64,000 nucleotides of DNA from Chitinophagales bacterium (GTDB lineage: Bacteria; Bacteroidota; Bacteroidia; Chitinophagales; Chitinophagaceae). Below are positions 8,229-17,998 of this stretch, piece by piece; positions within the stretch are counted from its first letter, which is position 1; every line of letters begins with the position of its first letter. The notes beneath the pieces were generated by a model. The model made no database searches and was not told the origin of the DNA. It worked only from the letters and a program-made list of their open reading frames with translations. The position numbers and the translations under genes are program-made. The stretch lies in the NCBI GenBank assembly GCA_015654595.1, contig JAATGQ010000146.1:1-64000 (forward strand), in the 5' to 3' direction.

Positions 8229-9170
8229 TTATTTCAGATTATCCAGCATATCCTTTGTCATCCGCGCCAGATCAAACTCCGGCTTCCATCCCCAGTCCGA
8301 CCGCGCAACCGAGTCATCGATGCTTGCCGGCCAGCTGTCTGCGATCTGCTGTCTGTAGTCAGGCGCATAGCTGATCGAAAACTCCGGAATATGCGTCTTT
8401 ATCTCCGCCGCAATTTCCTTTGGCGAAAAACTCAGCGCGGATAAATTATAAGAAGTCCGGACAGATACCTTTTCGACAGGCGATTCCATCAGCTCGATAG
8501 TCGCACGGATCGCATCCGGCATATACATCATCGGCAGATAGGTATCCTCTTTCAAAAAGCAGGTATACTGCTTTTCTTCCAGGGCTTCGTGATAGATCTC
8601 CACCGCATAGTCGGTAGTACCGCCGCCCGGAGCAGACTTATAACTGATCAGGCCGGGATACCGAAGGCTGCGGACATCCACGCCATAACGCTGGAAATAA
8701 TAGTTACACCAGAATTCGCCGGCATACTTGCTGATGCCATATACCGTCGTAGGTTCGATGATCGTACGCTGCGGACAGTCATTCTTTGGAGAAGTAGGAC
8801 CAAAGACCGCGATACTGCTGGGCCAATAAACTTTATGGATCTTCTCTTCCCGGGCGATATCCAACACATTCAGCAAACTCTGCATATTCAGATGCCAGGC
8901 CAGGTTGGGATTCTTTTCGCCGGTAGCGGACAGGATAGCCGCCAGCAGATAGATCTGGGTGATCCCCTGCCGGATGACCTGGACGTGCAGCATTTCTTTA
9001 TTCATCACGTCCATCGAGACATAAGGGCCGGTTCCTTTCAGCAGCTGATTTTCCTCACGCAAATCGGATGCTACGACATTAGCGTTTCCATAAATACGAC
9101 GAAGAGCAAGGGTCAACTCCACCCCGATCTGCCCGCTGGCGCCAATAACCAGTACTTTTTCTTTAACCAT
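8229..9170 (-). CDS. tdh: L-threonine 3-dehydrogenase, SDR (epimerase-like) type
   Basis: A 313-residue NAD-dependent extended short-chain dehydrogenase. The NAD-binding motif is GASGQIG near the N-terminus. The catalytic Tyr and Lys are in VYGISKYAGE, and YWPSSIAVFG carries the catalytic Ser region. The substrate-loop segment GLISYKSAPGGGTTDYAV is characteristic of the epimerase-type threonine dehydrogenases that turn threonine into 2-amino-3-oxobutyrate. The start at 9170 gives MVKEKVLVIGASG. The longer reading to 9380 adds 70 residues that cross the kdsA promoter and was rejected. The gene is divergent from kdsA. Another nucleotide-sugar epimerase is possible but less likely. Confidence 0.87.
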   Translation of the reverse strand: MVKEKVLVIGASGQIGVELTLALRRIYGNANVVASDLREENQLLKGTGPYVSMDVMNKEMLHVQVIRQGITQIYLLAAILSATGEKNPNLAWHLNMQSLLNVLDIAREEKIHKVYWPSSIAVFGPTSPKNDCPQRTIIEPTTVYGISKYAGEFWCNYYFQRYGVDVRSLRYPGLISYKSAPGGGTTDYAVEIYHEALEEKQYTCFLKEDTYLPMMYMPDAIRATIELMESPVEKVSVRTSYNLSALSFSPKEIAAEIKTHIPEFSISYAPDYRQQIADSWPASIDDSVARSDWGWKPEFDLARMTKDMLDNLK

Positions 9171-9193
9171 TTTTACAATAAGGATTTGGGGTG

Positions 9194-9201
9194 CAAACCT
9201 A
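9194..9201 (-). promoter_or_regulatory. -7 promoter box (TAGGTTTG) of tdh
   Basis: Perfect TAnnTTTG on the minus strand, 23 nt upstream of the ATG at 9170. It implies a short leader of roughly 15-20 nt. The same octamer appears in the opposite orientation before kdsA at 9367-9374. Confidence 0.5.
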
Positions 9202-9366
9202 CTGCAAAATTCCTTTAGCTGCCCTTCCCCACCGCCTTTCCCGCAAACAAATCGCGCCCAAACAGGACCAGTGACAGGCAAACCACGCCCAACCCCTTTT
9301 GCAACCGGATGAAACGGCGTTGATTCGCGCCGCAGCCGCGTATAAGTCCCAATCAAAAGAAATCCG

Positions 9367-9374
9367 TAGGTTTG
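9367..9374 (+). promoter_or_regulatory. -7 promoter box (TAGGTTTG) of kdsA
   Basis: Perfect TAnnTTTG with four bases between its G and the ATG at 9379. Transcription would be expected to start at or within the start codon. A convincing -33 TTTG is not visible. Confidence 0.5.
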
Positions 9375-9378
9375 CGCC

Positions 9379-10209
9379 ATGGAATTCCTACATCAACTAT
9401 TTGAGCATCAATCTTACGATAAAAATAACTTTTTCCTTATCGCCGGCCCCTGTGTCGTAGAAAGCGAAGAACTCGTCATGGAGGTCGCCGATAAAGTTTC
9501 CGGCATCTGCCGCAATCTCGGTATCCCCTATGTTTTCAAAGCCTCCTACCGGAAAGCCAACCGCACCAGTGCTTCTTCCTTTACCGGTATTGGCGACGAC
9601 AACGGACTATCCCTGATAAAAAAAGTAGGCGATACCTATAAGCTGCCTACTACTTCCGATATTCATGCGCATGATGAAGCAGCGCCCGCAGCAAAGTTCG
9701 TCGATATCCTGCAGATACCTGCCTTCCTCTGCCGTCAGACGGACATCCTGCTTGCCGCAGCAGAAACCGGGAAAGTGGTGAACGTAAAAAAAGGCCAGTT
9801 CCTCAGCGGACCGGCCATGAAATTTGCTGTTGAAAAAATCCGGAAGGCGGGCAACGATAAGATAGTACTCACAGAAAGAGGCACCACTTTTGGCTACCAG
9901 GACCTGGTAGTAGACTATCGTAACATCCCCTGGATGCAGGAACACGGCGCACCCGTGGTTATGGACTGTACCCACTCCCTTCAGCAACCCAATCAGACAA
10001 GTGGAGTCACCGGCGGCAACCCCCAACTCATAGGCACAATCGCAAAAGCTGCCATTGCCGCGGGCGCCAATGGTCTGTTCATAGAAACCCATCCAAATCC
10101 CGCCGTAGCCAAAAGCGACGGCGCCAATATGCTACGACTGGATTTATTAGAGGGACTATTGGAACAACTAGTGAGAATACGGAAGGCAGTTTCCGCGACG
10201 AAAGGGTAA
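9379..10209 (+). CDS. kdsA: 3-deoxy-D-manno-octulosonate 8-phosphate synthase
   Basis: A 276-residue KdsA. It condenses phosphoenolpyruvate with arabinose 5-phosphate to give KDO-8-phosphate, the first step towards the KDO of lipopolysaccharide. The family blocks LIAGPCVVESEEL, FKASYRKANRTS, LPTTSDIHAHDEAAPAA, VNVKKGQFLSGPAM and LTERGTTFGYQDLVVDYRN are all present. VVMDCTHSLQQPNQTSGVTGG and FIETHPNPAVAKSDGANM follow. The KANRTS sequence and the TSDIHAHDEA site fit the KdsA rather than the AroA/DAHP branch. The cell therefore makes a KDO-containing outer membrane glycolipid. Confidence 0.97.
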   Translation: MEFLHQLFEHQSYDKNNFFLIAGPCVVESEELVMEVADKVSGICRNLGIPYVFKASYRKANRTSASSFTGIGDDNGLSLIKKVGDTYKLPTTSDIHAHDEAAPAAKFVDILQIPAFLCRQTDILLAAAETGKVVNVKKGQFLSGPAMKFAVEKIRKAGNDKIVLTERGTTFGYQDLVVDYRNIPWMQEHGAPVVMDCTHSLQQPNQTSGVTGGNPQLIGTIAKAAIAAGANGLFIETHPNPAVAKSDGANMLRLDLLEGLLEQLVRIRKAVSATKG

Positions 10210-10399
10210 GAATCAGACTCTGGTCTTTCCTGGATGGGCACCCCACAAAGGATCAGCAGGTGCACCGACCGGACAACGCCCGGTCAATGAGGAATTAAAA
10301 ACGGGACAACTATCAACCCTATTGAATTCTACGCAAAGATAATCAGGGTGAGGGGGTTTTACTATCCGAAAAAGGAAAATGGGTAGCTGTAAAATATTT

Positions 10400-11431
10400 T
10401 TATAGGGGCGCCAGCAACTTGCTGGGCAAAAGGCCAAACTCTTTCTTAAAAGCGATCGTAAAGTTACTAAGGTTGGCATACCCCAGCTCCATCGCCACCT
10501 CCTTGACCGAGTGTCCGCCCGCCAGCAGCTTATCCCTGGCCGCCTGCATCCGGATCCGCTGAAAATACTCGTAGACAGGAAGACCATAGATCAGCTTGAA
10601 ATCCTTTTTCAATTTCGACTCGCTGATCGAAACCATCCGGGCCAGCTGACTGATCGTCGGTGCAGGCTCGAAGATATCTCGCGTCAGCGCCGCCTCGACC
10701 TCCATCACCCGGTCGATATCCGTCTTGGACAGGGGGATATTGAAATAAGAATTCTTTTTGCGCTCATAGATCCGCAAAAAGAAACGCTCTATCATCAACA
10801 TGATCCTGTTCTGAATGATCGCCAGCCGCATCGGGTTATTATCCTCCACCTCGACGATCTCCTGCATCAGGCGCCGGTACTCGCTGTCCAGAGGCTCACG
10901 ATGCACATTCTCCACCTGCAGCGATAAATACGCAGCCAGCGTATCCTCTATATTTTCGACACCCAGGTACCCCGCCAGCCAGGATGCATTGAACAATACA
11001 TCGATCCCCTTATAAACCGTTCCCTTTGCTCCCATATAAGCCCAGTCCGAAAGACTATTGGTCAGATAAGCGATCGACCGGGTCGTATTGGACTCCTTCA
11101 GCCGCTCGTCTCCTATGCGGATCTCCAGCGTCTCCGGAATGATCAGTTCATGAAACCTCAGCGTATAAAATTCCTCCTTTATCTTCCTGCGACAGATCAA
11201 CCAATCCTGGTTCATCCTGCAATTGATGATGTTCACGTGAATCCCGTTCGGAAGACGGACAAAGGTCAGACTCCCCGAAGCGACAGATTCCGGAAAAATC
11301 AATTGATGATTTCTCACCGGTACCTCTAACCGCCGAGAAAGATCGTCCATCAATTGCTCATAATCGGTATAGGAGAAATCAAACTGGAACAAGCAAAAAG
11401 ATTTTCCGTGTAAAATAGCGTGATCCCACAA
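10400..11431 (-). CDS. AraC-family transcriptional regulator
   Basis: A 343-residue regulator with an unrecognised N-terminal sensing region of about 235 residues and a C-terminal AraC double helix-turn-helix. The first helix-turn-helix is in TISQLARMVSISESKLKKDF. The second covers SVKEVAMELGYANLSNFTIA followed by FKKEFGLLPSK. The start is uncertain: the reading from 11431 uses TTG, while the first in-frame ATG is at 11350. The intervening residues (FQFDFSYTDYEQL) look like part of the family N-terminus, so the longer form is likelier. The target is unknown, and no obvious partner gene lies beside it. Confidence 0.85.
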   Translation of the reverse strand: MWDHAILHGKSFCLFQFDFSYTDYEQLMDDLSRRLEVPVRNHQLIFPESVASGSLTFVRLPNGIHVNIINCRMNQDWLICRRKIKEEFYTLRFHELIIPETLEIRIGDERLKESNTTRSIAYLTNSLSDWAYMGAKGTVYKGIDVLFNASWLAGYLGVENIEDTLAAYLSLQVENVHREPLDSEYRRLMQEIVEVEDNNPMRLAIIQNRIMLMIERFFLRIYERKKNSYFNIPLSKTDIDRVMEVEAALTRDIFEPAPTISQLARMVSISESKLKKDFKLIYGLPVYEYFQRIRMQAARDKLLAGGHSVKEVAMELGYANLSNFTIAFKKEFGLLPSKLLAPL

Positions 11432-11561
11432 GTACGAATAGGTCCTCCAGCCACAATACTAGACCAACCGAAACCAGAAGGCAGCCCCTGCCTTCCCCTC
11501 ACAGGTAAGATACGAAAAAAACCGGGAGACCAATCAGACGGAAATGGGTAATGTCCTGGCG

Positions 11562-11783
11562 CTACAAATATTTTAAAGGATTACGCCGCGCTGAAAGGAT
11601 ATAGCGCTTGATATTCATCCAGAAAGCCAGAATGAAATACACGATTAAAGGTGAACCCATAGTCAAAAAGGAGATATAGATAAACCAGGTTCGGATACGG
11701 GAAGTGGCTATACCCATTCTATCTCCAATCGCTGTGCACACCCCAAAAACCTGCCACTCGATGAAGTGCTTCAGTCTGTTCAT
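11562..11783 (-). CDS. PspC-domain small membrane protein
   Basis: A 73-residue protein with the PspC layout. A short amphipathic start (LKHFIEWQVFGVCTAIGDRMGI) leads into one or two transmembrane segments containing TWFIYISFLTMGSPLIVYFI, with a basic tail. PspC proteins take part in envelope-stress responses at the inner membrane. In Bacteroidetes they usually occur as small stand-alone genes like this one, without pspA. No partner gene is adjacent. Confidence 0.8.
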   Translation of the reverse strand: MNRLKHFIEWQVFGVCTAIGDRMGIATSRIRTWFIYISFLTMGSPLIVYFILAFWMNIKRYILSARRNPLKYL

Positions 11784-11851
11784 GGCTCTAATTTAAAAAA
11801 AATCGTCAAAACCCTTCGTATTAAATGTGGGACCGGAAAGCAATTTTTAGG

Positions 11852-11859
11852 TAAATTTG
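11852..11859 (+). promoter_or_regulatory. -7 promoter box (TAAATTTG) upstream of aconitase
   Basis: Perfect TAnnTTTG on the + strand, 88 nt upstream of the aconitase ATG at 11948. It would give a conventional leader of about 80 nt. No clear -33 element. Confidence 0.4.
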
Positions 11860-11947
11860 CGGTTTCTATGGGGACTTCAGCGGATCGATCGAAAATATGC
11901 TCCATCTTGCCGTTGTCCGTCATCCTTACATATTAAACAAAATCGCC

Positions 11948-14212
11948 ATGGTTTTTGATCTGGATCTAATCAAAAAATTGTACGGAGCAATGCCTTCCAA
12001 AGTAGATGCTGCCCGTAAACTGGTAGGTAAACCGCTGACTTTAGCCGAAAAAATATTGTACTCCCATTTGTTTGAGACCCCAACCCGGGCTTACGAACGC
12101 GGTAAAGACTATGTAGACTTCGCTCCTGATCGTGTTGCGATGCAGGACGCTACAGCACAGATGGCTCTCCTTCAGTTTATGACCTGCGGACGCGAAAAGG
12201 TTGCCGTTCCTTCTACCGTGCACTGCGATCACCTTATCCAGGCCAAGACCGGCGCAGTAGCCGACCTTGCTACTGCAAAAGACGTCAACAAAGAAGTATA
12301 CGACTTCCTCGCCTCTATCTCTAACAAATATGGTATCGGATTCTGGAAGCCCGGCGCAGGGATCATCCACCAGGTGGTTCTCGAAAACTACGCATTCCCC
12401 GGCGGCATGATGATCGGCACCGACTCCCACACTCCCAATGCCGGCGGTCTTGGTATGGTCGCTATCGGCGTCGGCGGCGCTGATGCCGTAGACGTTATGG
12501 CAGGTCTCCCCTGGGAACTGAAAATGCCCAAACTCATCGGTGTAAAACTCACCGGCAAGATGAGCGGCTGGACTTCTGCAAAAGACATCATCCTGAAAGT
12601 CGCCGGCATCCTGACCGTAAAAGGCGGAACCGGGGCGATCGTCGAATACTTTGGCGAAGGCGCCGACAGCCTCAGCGCAACCGGCAAAGGCACCATCTGT
12701 AACATGGGCGCTGAGATCGGAGCTACCTGCTCCCTGTTCGGCTATGACGAGAAAATGGCCGCCTACCTCAAGGCTACCGCCCGCGAAGAAGTCGCGGCCC
12801 TCGCTGACGGCATCCGCGATTATCTCCGCCCCGACAAAGAAGTTTACAACGAGCCTTCCAAATACTATGACCAGGTCATCGAGATCAACCTCAGTGAACT
12901 CGAACCATATGTCAACGGACCGTTCACTCCCGATCTGGCATGGCCTATCAGCGAATTCGCTGCAGCCGTCAAGAACAACAACTGGCCTGAAAAGCTGGAA
13001 GTAGCGCTCATCGGCTCCTGTACCAATTCTTCTTACGAAGACATCAGCCGCAGCGCTTCTCTGGCGCAGCAAGCCATCGACAAGAACCTGAAAACAAAGG
13101 CTGAATTCACCATTACCCCGGGTTCCGAACAGGTACGATATACCATCGAAAAAGACGGTTTCCTCAATACTTTCGACAAGATCGGCGGTATAGTCCTGGC
13201 CAACGCCTGCGGACCCTGTATCGGTCAATGGGCCCGTCACATCGACGACCCCAACCGTAAGAATTCTATCATCACTTCTTTCAACCGTAACTTCGCAAAG
13301 CGTAACGACGGTCTGGCCAGCACACACGCTTTCGTGGCTTCTCCAGAAATCGTTACAGCCTTTGCTATCGCCGGAAGCCTGACTTTCAACCCCTTGAAAG
13401 ACAAGCTGAAAAACGAAAAAGGTGAAGACGTGATGCTCGACGAGCCGACCGGCGTCGAACTGCCTCCAAAAGGCTTCTCCGTCGAAGACGCCGGCTATCA
13501 GGCGCCCGCAGCAGACGGCAAGAACGTTCAGGTCGCCGTAAGCCCCGATTCTCAACGTCTTCAGCTCCTTGCGCCCTTCGCCGCATGGGAAGGCACAGAC
13601 CTTAAAGGGCTGAAGCTCCTGATCAAGGCAAAGGGAAAATGTACTACCGACCATATCTCGATGGCAGGTCCCTGGCTTAAATTCCGCGGCCACCTCGACA
13701 ATATTTCCAATAACATGCTTATCGGCGCCATCAACTTCTTCAACGAGAAGACCGACTCCGTTAAGAATGAGCTGACAGGAGAATATGGTTCAGTTCCCGC
13801 TACAGCCCGCGCTTACAAAGCAAAAGGCATCGGCTCCGTAGTCGTCGGTGACGAGAACTACGGTGAAGGCTCCTCCCGCGAACACGCGGCGATGGAACCC
13901 CGCCACCTCGGAGTACGTGCGATCATCGTAAGAAGCTTCGCCCGTATTCACGAGACTAACCTGAAAAAGCAGGGAATGCTCGCCCTCACCTTCGCCAACA
14001 AGGAAGACTACGACAAGGTGCAGGAAGACGACAGCATCGATATCACCGGTCTCCAGTCCTTCGCCCCCGGCAAGCCGCTGACAATGGTGCTGAACCACAA
14101 AGACGGCAGCAAGGACGAGATCACGCTCAACCACACCTACAATGATCAGCAGATCGGCTGGTTCAAGGCAGGCGGAGCGCTCAACGTGATCCGCGCTGAA
14201 TTCGCGAAATAA
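11948..14212 (+). CDS. acn: Aconitate hydratase
   Basis: A 754-residue aconitase that interconverts citrate and isocitrate in the TCA cycle. The start at 11948 gives [18 protein letters not shown]; the 17 extra residues of the longer reading are not conserved. The three cysteines that hold the [4Fe-4S] cluster are in [18 protein letters not shown] (one) and [11 protein letters not shown] (two). The active-site blocks [38 protein letters not shown] and [19 protein letters not shown] are intact, including the swivelling C-terminal domain. The length and motifs resemble the mitochondrial-type aconitases common in Bacteroidetes. A strong terminator follows directly. Confidence 0.97.
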   Translation: MVFDLDLIKKLYGAMPSKVDAARKLVGKPLTLAEKILYSHLFETPTRAYERGKDYVDFAPDRVAMQDATAQMALLQFMTCGREKVAVPSTVHCDHLIQAKTGAVADLATAKDVNKEVYDFLASISNKYGIGFWKPGAGIIHQVVLENYAFPGGMMIGTDSHTPNAGGLGMVAIGVGGADAVDVMAGLPWELKMPKLIGVKLTGKMSGWTSAKDIILKVAGILTVKGGTGAIVEYFGEGADSLSATGKGTICNMGAEIGATCSLFGYDEKMAAYLKATAREEVAALADGIRDYLRPDKEVYNEPSKYYDQVIEINLSELEPYVNGPFTPDLAWPISEFAAAVKNNNWPEKLEVALIGSCTNSSYEDISRSASLAQQAIDKNLKTKAEFTITPGSEQVRYTIEKDGFLNTFDKIGGIVLANACGPCIGQWARHIDDPNRKNSIITSFNRNFAKRNDGLASTHAFVASPEIVTAFAIAGSLTFNPLKDKLKNEKGEDVMLDEPTGVELPPKGFSVEDAGYQAPAADGKNVQVAVSPDSQRLQLLAPFAAWEGTDLKGLKLLIKAKGKCTTDHISMAGPWLKFRGHLDNISNNMLIGAINFFNEKTDSVKNELTGEYGSVPATARAYKAKGIGSVVVGDENYGEGSSREHAAMEPRHLGVRAIIVRSFARIHETNLKKQGMLALTFANKEDYDKVQEDDSIDITGLQSFAPGKPLTMVLNHKDGSKDEITLNHTYNDQQIGWFKAGGALNVIRAEFAK

Positions 14213-14225
14213 TACACCTTACCAA

Positions 14226-14272
14226 TAAAAAAATAGGTCGACGCTTAACTTTTGGGTCGACCTATTTTTTTT
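14226..14272 (+). terminator. Rho-independent terminator after aconitase
   Basis: Stem TAGGTCGAC / GTCGACCTA flanked by an A-run on the left and a run of eight T on the right, with a loop of about 13 nt. It starts 14 bp after the aconitase stop. Confidence 0.85.
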
Positions 14273-14326
14273 ACCTTCCCTTCGATTACATATCGCGTGA
14301 TTCCGACACTATCCTTTTTATAAACA

Positions 14327-15544
14327 ATGCATATGCGCATCCTCCTATTGCTACTGACTGCCCTGCTGATCATCCTTGCGCCCATTCTTTCCTCAGCAGC
14401 TCGCGCAGCCGCAGCATTCGAGCCGACGCATCCCGTATCCAACGCAGCAACGCGCCCCGCCTGCCCCACGAACACCATCCATCCAGCCCACATCAAACCC
14501 CAGCCGCACCGCCACAAGTCCCCCAAACTAGCCGTCATCGGCTACTACGCCGGCCGCAACAGCGCCATCGACAGCTTCCAAATCCAAAAACTGACCCATA
14601 TCATCTTCAGCTTCTGCCACCTCAACGGTAACCGGCTATCCGTCAACAATGCCGCCGACACCGATATCATCCGACACCTCGTCTCGCTGAAAATACATAA
14701 CCCCGATCTGAAAGTCATCCTTTCCTTAGGCGGCTGGGGCGGCTGTAAAACATGCCCCGACGTCTTCTCCACCGACAGTGGCCGGCGTGAATTCGCACGC
14801 TCTGTGCTTGAACTATCACGCTACTTCCAGACCGACGGTATCGACATAGACTGGGAATACCCTTCCCTCGAAAACGTTCCCGGTTATCCTTATGGTCCCG
14901 GAGACAAAGACCATTTCACCGAACTGATCCGGCTGCTCAGAAAAGAACTGGGCCGCAAAGCTGAAATATCCTTCGCCGCGGGCGGCTTTACTGATTTTCT
15001 GACCACCTCCATCGACTGGAAAAAAGTTGCCCCGATGGTCAACCACATCAACCTCATGTCCTATGACCTTATCAATGGCTATAGCAAAGTAACCGGTCAT
15101 CACACCCCCCTCTTCTCCACCCTGCAGCAGGTCGAATCGACCGACCACGCCGTCCGATACCTCGACTCCATCGGCGTTCCCTCTTCCAAGATCGTGATCG
15201 GGATGGCATTCTATGCCCGCATCTTTGCCAACGTCTACAGCGTCAACAACGGTCTTTACCGTCCCGGCAACTTCTTCAAAGGCTGCTCCTACAAAGACCA
15301 GGCAGCCAACCTCTCCGCAGCCAACGGCTATGTCTACCATTGGGACTCTACTGCCCAGGCCCCCTTTGCTTATAACGCTAACCAACACCTGTTCGCCACC
15401 TTTGACGACACCACCTCCATCCGCAAAAAAACAGAATATGCCCTCCAAAAGAACCTCGGCGGCGTGATGTTCTGGCAACTCACAGAAGACTCCTATACCG
15501 GCGGACTGCTTGACGTCATTGACGACACCAGACGGCGGCAGTAA
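14327..15544 (+). CDS. Secreted GH18 chitinase
   Basis: A 405-residue protein. A signal peptide (about residues 1-26) and a Pro/His/Thr-rich spacer lead into a GH18 TIM barrel from residue 66 (KLAVIGYYAGRN). The catalytic DxxDxDxE motif is TDGIDIDWEYP, with Glu177 as the proton donor and Asp170, Asp173 and Asp175. The barrel strand VILSLGGWGG and the substrate-positioning NLMSYDL and GVMFWQLTED motifs are present. The enzyme should cleave chitin or chito-oligosaccharides outside the cytoplasm. No separate chitin-binding domain is visible. The downstream DUF4403 gene starts 139 bp after the stop. Confidence 0.93.
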   Translation: MHMRILLLLLTALLIILAPILSSAARAAAAFEPTHPVSNAATRPACPTNTIHPAHIKPQPHRHKSPKLAVIGYYAGRNSAIDSFQIQKLTHIIFSFCHLNGNRLSVNNAADTDIIRHLVSLKIHNPDLKVILSLGGWGGCKTCPDVFSTDSGRREFARSVLELSRYFQTDGIDIDWEYPSLENVPGYPYGPGDKDHFTELIRLLRKELGRKAEISFAAGGFTDFLTTSIDWKKVAPMVNHINLMSYDLINGYSKVTGHHTPLFSTLQQVESTDHAVRYLDSIGVPSSKIVIGMAFYARIFANVYSVNNGLYRPGNFFKGCSYKDQAANLSAANGYVYHWDSTAQAPFAYNANQHLFATFDDTTSIRKKTEYALQKNLGGVMFWQLTEDSYTGGLLDVIDDTRRRQ

Positions 15545-15683
15545 CCAAAGCCACAGCTCCGCCAGCGCGCCGTTTTACCCACCGGCATCGTTCTCCCTTC
15601 CCGCGGCTTTCCACCCCCTCAGCGCCCAATGGATACCCTTCCTTCATCAAGAAGTCTTACCTTCATGCCGAAATTTTTTCGAG

Positions 15684-17135
15684 ATGCGCTATTATCCCTT
15701 TCTCTTATTCCTCGTGCTGCTAATAAGCCTTGGCTCTTGCTCTTCCTCCAAAAAGACCGTATCGGCGCCCCCTGCAGCCCCGCCCACACAGCATCTCTCC
15801 CTGACAGCCCAGTCCATGCCCGACGCCCTGCTGTCCCTGCCTCCATCGGAGATCGACCTGCCCGTCAAAATAGCCGGCAAACCATTGCTGCGAGCCGCAG
15901 ACTCGCTGCTCCCAAAAGAATTCATTTCAGACAAATGGCCGGGCTACATTCAACCTTCCTGCGACTTTCGCTATAAATATCGTTTCGTCCGCGGAGGCTT
16001 TAACGTGGAATGTATCAATAACAAGGTCACTATCCATCTCGACGGCAACTACCAGGTCGCCGGCGGCAAAAGTCTTTGCGTGGCAGACCGGCCGGTCTCT
16101 CCGTGGATCAACGGTCAGTGCGGATTCGGCGGCGAAACCATGCGCCGCGTAAACCTTACGTTCAGCAGCCAGCTTAGCTTCCTGCCCGACTACCGCCTGC
16201 GCACCAACTCGGGAGTGGAGCAGGTCGTCGCAATGGACAAATGCACCATGTCTATGTTTTCCGTAGATATGACCCAACTTATCGCAGATAGTATCAAATC
16301 TTCTATACTCAGCTTCTGTCACGCGTTCGATGACGTCGTAAAGAAGATGAACGTCTCCAGCTATCTCCACCAGACATCTGCTCTTATCGGTCAAAAGATC
16401 TCCATGGGCGGTTATGGATACCTGATGGTAAACCCCGCCAGCATCCGTATCGGCGCACTCAACTATGCCAGGGATACCTTCTCGATCAGCTTCGGTATCA
16501 GCTGCCACCCCGAACTCAGCTCCGACAGTACCCAGCTGCCTCATCCCAAACCCCTGCCAGCACTGGCCAGCGGCCCCAGCCGCAGCGGCATCACCCTCTA
16601 TCTGCCCGCCAGATACGAGTATGGCTTTATCAGCAAAATGATAAACGATTCCGTTCGGAACAGATCCTTCGAATTCAAAGGCAGGACCGTTATCATCAAC
16701 AATGTCGCCATCAAAGGCATTGGGCATCACCAGGTTCAGATTCGGGTAGACTTCTCCGGCAGCAAATCCGGCAGCGTGCTCCTTTGGGGTACCCCCGTTC
16801 TCGATACCGCCAAACAAGCCCTCGATGTCCCCGATATCACCTTCTCCCTCGAAAGCAAAGACCTCATGCTGAAAATGGCCAGAGCCATCTTCCGCAATAA
16901 GATCAAAAACACCCTTCGAGGCACCTCCTACCTCGATCTCGCGGCCCTGCTAAAGGCGCATATGCCTTCCATTAACGCACAGCTGAACCGCGCCATCATC
17001 CCGACCCTCAAGGCCCAGGGAGAAGTAAAAGAACTGAAACTCATCGGCCTTCTTGTAAAAGAAAACGCGATCGAAGCCCAGGTTCTTGTAAAAGCCGATC
17101 TTTCCCTGGTCAATACTGGCCTGCCCAAATACTAA
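15684..17135 (+). CDS. DUF4403 family lipoprotein
   Basis: About 483 residues from the ATG at 15684. A lipoprotein signal peptide (MRYYPFLLFLVLLISLGSC) has its lipobox cysteine near residue 19. The remainder matches the general layout of DUF4403 proteins: two long beta-rich repeats separated by a Pro/Ser-rich hinge, and a final amphipathic region with DLSLVNTGLPKY. It was chosen over the reading from 15510, which overlaps the chitinase and has a low-complexity N-terminus. The function of DUF4403 is unknown to me. An attachment to the outer or inner membrane on the periplasmic side is inferred from the lipobox. Confidence 0.85.
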   Translation: MRYYPFLLFLVLLISLGSCSSSKKTVSAPPAAPPTQHLSLTAQSMPDALLSLPPSEIDLPVKIAGKPLLRAADSLLPKEFISDKWPGYIQPSCDFRYKYRFVRGGFNVECINNKVTIHLDGNYQVAGGKSLCVADRPVSPWINGQCGFGGETMRRVNLTFSSQLSFLPDYRLRTNSGVEQVVAMDKCTMSMFSVDMTQLIADSIKSSILSFCHAFDDVVKKMNVSSYLHQTSALIGQKISMGGYGYLMVNPASIRIGALNYARDTFSISFGISCHPELSSDSTQLPHPKPLPALASGPSRSGITLYLPARYEYGFISKMINDSVRNRSFEFKGRTVIINNVAIKGIGHHQVQIRVDFSGSKSGSVLLWGTPVLDTAKQALDVPDITFSLESKDLMLKMARAIFRNKIKNTLRGTSYLDLAALLKAHMPSINAQLNRAIIPTLKAQGEVKELKLIGLLVKENAIEAQVLVKADLSLVNTGLPKY

Positions 17136-17328
17136 CCAATGCCACCCCTCAGGGAGGCCCAGCCTCTAAATTATACCTCACAGGGGCATAGACCTCCCTT
17201 TTTTGTGCTCCCGGAGCGGCTCTCCGGCCCTACAAATGTCCTTCTAATGACTTAAAAATCAATCCCCTATGACAATCTTCGGTGAACAGGCGAAATATTG
17301 AGGTCAATGAAGCAACCATTAACATTTC

Positions 17329-17363
17329 GTTTGCGTATTCTGGACCAGGGAAAACTTAGTTTG
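17329..17363 (+). promoter_or_regulatory. Possible promoter of the ECF sigma gene
   Basis: TTTG at 17330-17333 and TTAGTTTG at 17356-17363 resemble a -33/-7 pair, with the -7 box one base short of TAnnTTTG. The pair lies 42 nt before the proposed TTG start. Confidence 0.3.
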
Positions 17364-17404
17364 TGCGATCTTAATTTCTACCACTTAAACACCGCACATC
17401 CGGA

Positions 17405-17998
17405 TTGATCGCAGGAAACACGCATATACATGCCTTGATTGAAGGTTGCCGGCGGAACGACCGCTCCAGCCAGAAGGAACTATACCTTCTACTCAAGGAT
17501 TATGCAATAAAGATTTGCTATCGGTATCAAAACAATCTGGAACAAGTAGAAGAGATAATGAACGAAGGGTTTATAAAGCTGTTTAAGAACATCCACCAAT
17601 TCGAAGAATCCCGTCATGCCGACGTCCTTGCATCGCTCAAGGGTTGGTTTAAAAGGATTTTGGTCAATACCTGTATCGATCATTACAGGAAGAACGCCTC
17701 CTATATCAACGGCCAGATGCTCTCCGAAGATGCAGAGAACATCGCCGACAAACAGGAGACGGGCCTCGACGTACTTTCCTACAAAGAGATCATCAACGCG
17801 ATCAGGGAATTATCCCCCGCGTACAGAACCGTGTTTAACCTATTTGTCATCGAAGGACTCACCCACGAAGAGATTGCACAGCATCTAGGCATCTCCGTCG
17901 GCTCCTCAAAATCTAACTTATCAAAGGCAAGAGAAAACCTCAGAAAAATCCTAACAAAAAAAACTGACCTGACTGCTTATGTTGAACCTATCCGATAA
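17405..17998 (+). CDS. ECF-type RNA polymerase sigma factor
   Basis: A 197-residue sigma-70 family protein. Region 2 covers about residues 14-95, including NEGFIKLFKNIHQF and VNTCIDHYRKN. Region 4 covers about residues 125-185, with the helix-turn-helix GLTHEEIAQHLGISVGSSKS. No ATG or GTG is available: an in-frame TAA lies at 17372-17374 and the first possible starts are TTG at 17405 or 17435, so initiation is atypical and translation may be weak. The downstream gene overlaps by 20 bp and encodes the likely membrane-anchored regulator. The pair resembles the Bacteroidetes ECF families whose partner is a one-helix membrane protein. Confidence 0.92.
   Translation: MIAGNTHIHALIEGCRRNDRSSQKELYLLLKDYAIKICYRYQNNLEQVEEIMNEGFIKLFKNIHQFEESRHADVLASLKGWFKRILVNTCIDHYRKNASYINGQMLSEDAENIADKQETGLDVLSYKEIINAIRELSPAYRTVFNLFVIEGLTHEEIAQHLGISVGSSKSNLSKARENLRKILTKKTDLTAYVEPIR

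Noticed and set aside
9171..9380. N-terminal extension of the threonine dehydrogenase
   Set aside because: The extra 70 residues are not conserved and would overlap the kdsA promoter; the internal ATG at 9170 gives the family N-terminus and has a promoter box 23 nt upstream.
12041..13693. A 550-residue open frame on the minus strand inside aconitase
   Set aside because: Fully antisense to a conserved gene and without any family motif.
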